This document shows positions 6,561-9,070 of a stretch of DNA of 9,070 bases, one piece after another. The stretch is from an uncultured Oscillospiraceae bacterium (lineage in GTDB: Bacteria; Bacillota; Clostridia; Oscillospirales; Oscillospiraceae): assembly GCA_944385775.1 (NCBI GenBank), contig CALWYM010000060.1, positions 1 to 9,070 of the forward strand, in the 5' to 3' direction. The notes under the pieces are model-generated. The model had not been told where the DNA came from. It ran no database searches and was given only the letters and a program-made list of their open reading frames with translations. Within the stretch, counting starts at the first letter, position 1; every line of letters begins with the position of its first letter. The position numbers and the translations under genes are program-made.

Positions 6561-6579
6561 AATTACCATATATGTAATT
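6561..6579. repeat. Inverted repeat AATTAC-N7-GTAATT
   Basis: Six-base arms AATTAC (6561-6566) and GTAATT (6574-6579) flank a centre that overlaps the palindrome CATATATG. It is bracketed by the direct repeat TAATTAAAAG at 6546-6555 and 6575-6584, the right copy overlapping the dyad. It could be an operator, but AT-rich DNA yields such symmetry readily. Confidence 0.3.
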
Positions 6580-6608
6580 AAAAGTTAAATTAAATGAACG
6601 AGAAAATA

Positions 6609-6653
6609 TTTTTACGTGAAAAAAGGGTTTTTGCGATATGCGACGTATAAAAA
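6609..6653. repeat. Imperfect inverted repeat upstream of dnaG
   Basis: TTTTTACGT (6609-6617) pairs with ACGTATAAAAA (6643-6653), with a two-base bulge. Inside lie a weak AAAAA/TTTTT hairpin around GGG and a short direct repeat TGCGA-TA-TGCGA (6632-6643). As RNA the fold would be weak, and whether it is transcribed is unknown. Confidence 0.3.
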
Positions 6654-6690
6654 TAATAGAAAGGTAGTTTTGACTTTTTTAGTACATATT

Positions 6691-6717
6691 TTGTAAAAAG
6701 CAGAAGCTAGGTATAGT
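6691..6717 (+). promoter_or_regulatory. Candidate dnaG-rpoD promoter (weak)
   Basis: TATAGT at 6712-6717 is a 5/6 match to the -10 box, placing a start near 6724 and a leader of about 32 nt. The best -35 is TTGTAA at 6691-6696 with a short 15-nt spacer. A nicer TTGACT at 6670-6675 has no -10 at proper distance. This is the best of several weak candidates. Confidence 0.35.
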
Positions 6718-6755
6718 AAATTAGGATTTTTTGGGTAGACTACAAGGAGGATAGC

Positions 6756-8498
6756 ATGGCACTGCCTGATAGCTTTTTAGATGAGCTTGTGGCAAGAAAC
6801 GATATTGTTGATGTAGTAAGTGACTATGTGTCACTTACAAAAAGGAGTGGCAACAATCTTTTTGGACTGTGTCCGTTTCACAGTGAAAAAACGCCGTCTT
6901 TTTCCGTTTCGTCTGAGAAGCAGATTTATCACTGCTTTGGCTGCGGAAAGGGCGGGGGAGTAATTAATTTTATAATGGAGATAGAAAATCTGCCGTTTAT
7001 GGATGCGGTCAGTTTCCTGGCAAAGCGCGCAGGTATGCAGGTACCGGATAATGATACGCCTGAGACTGTCCGTAATCGTCGAGCTAGGCTGCTGGAGTTA
7101 AACCGTGACGCGGCGAAATTTTTCTATTCAAATTTTAAAAAGCCCTGGGGACAGCCGGCTATTGAGTATTTGAATAAGAGGCAAATCTCCTTTGAAATGG
7201 TGAAGCGCTTCGGACTGGGTGTTGCGCCAAATGAATGGAACAGCTTGACTGACGAGATGCTGAAAAAGGGATATACGCAAAGTGAGCTTGTTGACGGCGG
7301 TTTATCCAAGCGGGGAAGAAATGGCGGGCTTTACGATACCTTTAGAAACAGGCTTATTTTCCCGGTTATAGATGTGCGAGGAAGCGTAATTGGCTTTTCG
7401 GGACGTATTTTAGATGACGGTGAGCCAAAATATTTAAACTCACCGGATACGCCTGTTTTCCAGAAAAGCAGAAATCTTTTCGGGCTCAATTTGGCAAAGC
7501 GGACAAAGCGTGGTATGCTTATTCTGGTGGAGGGTAACGTTGATGTGGTAAGTCTTCATCAGGCTGGATTTGACTGTGCTGTGGCGTCTTTGGGTACGGC
7601 TCTTACACCGGAGCAGGCAAGACTTATGAGCAGATACACTCAGAATGTTGTTATTTGCTATGACAATGACGGAGCGGGTCAAAAGGCGGCGCAGAGAGCC
7701 ATAGGTATTTTTGAGAAAACAGGAATTACCGTTAAGGTGCTTCGTATAAGCGACGCAAAAGACCCTGACGAGTATATAAAAAAATTTGGAGGGGAAAGAT
7801 TTTCGCTGCTTTTGGAAAAAAGCGAAAACCACGTGGAATACCGTCTACTGTCGCTCAAGTCAAAGTATAACCTTGAAAACGACGATGAGAGGATTGAGTT
7901 TTTGCATGAGGCGACGGAGATGCTGGCGACTCTTCCAAGCGCCATTGAACGTGACATATATGGCGCCAAGGTTGCCGAGTATGCGGGGGTTTCCAAGGAA
8001 GCGGTGGCTCTTGAGGTAAGGAGGAACATCAGAAAGAGTATTGCGACACAAAAGAAAAAACAGGAAAAAAGAGATATGAGTCCCCATTTAACTGTACAAC
8101 CTGCTGACAAAAGCATCAGGTATGAAAATGTCCAGTCAGCCGTTGCGGAGGAGGGGGTCATACGAATACTTATGAGGGACCCTGAATTTGTAAACCAGGT
8201 AAGCCTGAGCGAAGAGGATTTTACTTCTCCGTTTTTAGGAAAGGTTTACGGAATAATAAGGCAGAGATTTCTGGAAGGGGATAGTGTTTCCTCAGCGGTG
8301 GTGACAGCTCAGCTTAAGCCAGAGGAAGCCTCGCAGCTGACTTTGATTCTTCAGCGGCCAATCTCAACGTCAAATGTTGAGAGAGAGTTGAGTGATTACA
8401 TAAACAGAATAAACGACGAGAAGCTTAAGGCTTCCTCCGGCGGTGATTTGCTTGCGGCCAGGGAAAGACTTTTGCGTAAAAAAGGGTTAGGAGATTAA
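6756..8498 (+). CDS. dnaG: DNA primase DnaG
   Basis: The 580-residue primase makes RNA primers at the replication fork and works with the DnaB-type helicase. Domains run in the standard order. The CHC2 zinc finger has Cys39, His42, Cys60 and Cys63, within CPFHSEKTPSFSV and YHCFGCGKGG. The RNA polymerase core includes RLIFPVIDVRGSVIGFSGR (199-217) and GEPKYLNSPDTPVFQKS (222-238). The TOPRIM domain (about 253-330) holds catalytic Glu259 in VEG, then Asp303-Asn-Asp305-Gly-Ala-Gly and DPDEY (336-340). The helicase-binding C-terminal domain starts near 455. The motif after VEG reads NVDV where most primases have YMDV. The start has an ideal AAGGAGG 5 nt upstream. It is followed after 3 nt by rpoD. 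Confidence 0.97.
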   Translation: MALPDSFLDELVARNDIVDVVSDYVSLTKRSGNNLFGLCPFHSEKTPSFSVSSEKQIYHCFGCGKGGGVINFIMEIENLPFMDAVSFLAKRAGMQVPDNDTPETVRNRRARLLELNRDAAKFFYSNFKKPWGQPAIEYLNKRQISFEMVKRFGLGVAPNEWNSLTDEMLKKGYTQSELVDGGLSKRGRNGGLYDTFRNRLIFPVIDVRGSVIGFSGRILDDGEPKYLNSPDTPVFQKSRNLFGLNLAKRTKRGMLILVEGNVDVVSLHQAGFDCAVASLGTALTPEQARLMSRYTQNVVICYDNDGAGQKAAQRAIGIFEKTGITVKVLRISDAKDPDEYIKKFGGERFSLLLEKSENHVEYRLLSLKSKYNLENDDERIEFLHEATEMLATLPSAIERDIYGAKVAEYAGVSKEAVALEVRRNIRKSIATQKKKQEKRDMSPHLTVQPADKSIRYENVQSAVAEEGVIRILMRDPEFVNQVSLSEEDFTSPFLGKVYGIIRQRFLEGDSVSSAVVTAQLKPEEASQLTLILQRPISTSNVERELSDYINRINDEKLKASSGGDLLAARERLLRKKGLGD

Positions 8499-8501
8499 GA
8501 T

Positions 8502-9070
8502 ATGGAAGTTAAAAAGGTAAAAGAAGAGCAAGGCAATGCTGAAAAGACCCAGGAGCAGATTGTTGCCGAAAAGCTGACGGCTCTTTTGGAGGAAGGAAAG
8601 AAAAAAGGCTCAATTTCCGCAAAGGAACTTTCTGTTTTGGAGGAAATGAACCTGGATCAGGACGTGATAGAGAAGTTTTATGACACTTTGGAAAGTCTTG
8701 GAATAGATACTACCGATGAGGAGGCGTTGGAACTTCTCGATGACGATATGCTTGCCCCCGATGTGGAGGACCTTGACGAGATTGAGGAAATAAGCCAGGA
8801 GGAAATTGAGGATACGGACGCCATGGCAGATTCATTTGCTATTGATGATCCTGTCCGTATGTACCTTAAGGAGATAGGAAAGGTTAAGCTTCTATCACCA
8901 GAGGAGGAGATTGACCTTGCAAAGCGTATGGCTGACGGTGACGAGCAGGCAAAGCAGCAGATGGCAGAGGCGAACCTCCGTCTTGTTGTTTCCATTGCAA
9001 AGAGATATGTGGGCAGGGGAATGCAATTTTTGGACCTTATCCAGGAGGGAAATCTTGGTCTTATAAAGGC
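8502..9070 (+). CDS. rpoD: RNA polymerase primary sigma factor RpoD/SigA (3' partial)
   Basis: The frame opens with ATG 8502 and runs off the right edge, giving 189 complete codons. Residues about 20-70 form region 1.1, which keeps free sigma off DNA. An acidic linker follows at about 72-106, very rich in Asp and Glu. Region 1.2 has DPVRMYLKEIGKVKLLSPEEE (116-136). The start of region 2 is EANLRLVVSIAKRYVGRGM (156-174) with FLDLIQEGNLGLIKA after it, nearly invariant in group 1 sigma factors. Regions 2.3 to 4, including the promoter-reading helices, lie beyond the window. The ribosome site AGGAG (8489-8493, 8 nt before ATG) lies inside the last codons of dnaG, only 3 nt separating the genes, so translation may be coupled. 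It belongs to the dnaG-rpoD operon conserved in bacteria. Confidence 0.96.
   Translation, partial: MEVKKVKEEQGNAEKTQEQIVAEKLTALLEEGKKKGSISAKELSVLEEMNLDQDVIEKFYDTLESLGIDTTDEEALELLDDDMLAPDVEDLDEIEEISQEEIEDTDAMADSFAIDDPVRMYLKEIGKVKLLSPEEEIDLAKRMADGDEQAKQQMAEANLRLVVSIAKRYVGRGMQFLDLIQEGNLGLIK

Larger units (their letters stand above)
6423..6755. other. AT-rich intergenic region between divergent pit and dnaG
   Basis: There is no gene here. Between 6421 and 6720, 67 of 300 bases are G or C (22%), far below the flanking genes. It holds three copies of ATTAAAAG (6489-6496, 6548-6555, 6577-6584), two of ACGTGAAA (6530-6537, 6614-6621), the palindrome AATGTACATT (6482-6491) and two larger dyads listed separately. 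The far right carries the dnaG ribosome binding site AAGGAGG (6744-6750). No riboswitch or structured RNA that I recognise, and no DnaA-box cluster. Confidence 0.7.

Noticed and set aside
6423..6755. Replication origin or DnaA-box cluster in the AT-rich spacer
   Set aside because: No TTATNCACA-type boxes were seen on either strand, and the neighbours are not dnaA/dnaN.
6423..6755. CRISPR array suggested by recurring ATTAAAAG
   Set aside because: The repeat is only 8 nt, the spacing is irregular (59 and 29), and there are no cas genes.
7440..8161. Two long minus-strand open frames opposite dnaG
   Set aside because: Both are antisense to well-conserved primase domains and show no start site or family resemblance.
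8678..8995. Serine-rich minus-strand open frame opposite rpoD
   Set aside because: The serine runs are the reverse reading of the Asp/Glu-rich codons of the sigma factor linker, a typical shadow.

Overview
The window looks like chromosomal housekeeping DNA from a low-to-moderate G+C Firmicute, most likely a member of the Clostridia. The basis is the dnaG-rpoD pair with a SigA-type sigma factor, strong AAGGAG-type ribosome binding sites, TGnTATAAT-type extended -10 promoters, and the protein sequences (Na/Pi cotransporter with PhoU domain, Pit plus DUF47 pair, Ldh2-family dehydrogenase). I saw no tRNA, rRNA, IS element, CRISPR array, phage gene or toxin-antitoxin pair. I did not find a convincing undescribed system.

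Layout. Positions 1-643 (+) hold the 3' end of a sodium/phosphate cotransporter gene, namely its C-terminal PhoU-like domain. It converges on a malate/L-lactate dehydrogenase-family gene (693-1784, -), and the two share one 12-bp-stem terminator. A divergent promoter region (about 1785-1993) separates that dehydrogenase from a rightward run hflX (1994-3286), yigZ/IMPACT family (3292-3918) and a GNAT acetyltransferase (3990-4520). A second bidirectional terminator (4576-4602) closes this run against a leftward two-gene operon. That operon is pit (5252-6301, -) followed by a DUF47/PhoU-like partner (4619-5239, -). A long AT-rich intergenic stretch (6421-6720 is 22% G+C) separates pit from the rightward dnaG (6756-8498) and rpoD (8502 onward, cut by the window end).

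How the genes fit together. Two phosphate-handling loci flank the hflX cluster: a Na/Pi cotransporter with a fused PhoU domain, and a Pit permease with a separate PhoU-like protein. HflX rescues or splits stalled ribosomes. YigZ-family and GNAT proteins are probably cotranscribed with it, with no shared pathway evident. DnaG and RpoD form the remnant of the classical macromolecular-synthesis operon, tightly spaced and possibly translationally coupled.

The points most worth a second look are regulatory. They are a TGTACA-N4-TGTACA element over the hflX -35 box, a hairpin at the predicted 5' end of the hflX mRNA, the repeat- and dyad-containing AT-rich pit/dnaG spacer, and clade-specific changes in the Pit signature motifs.
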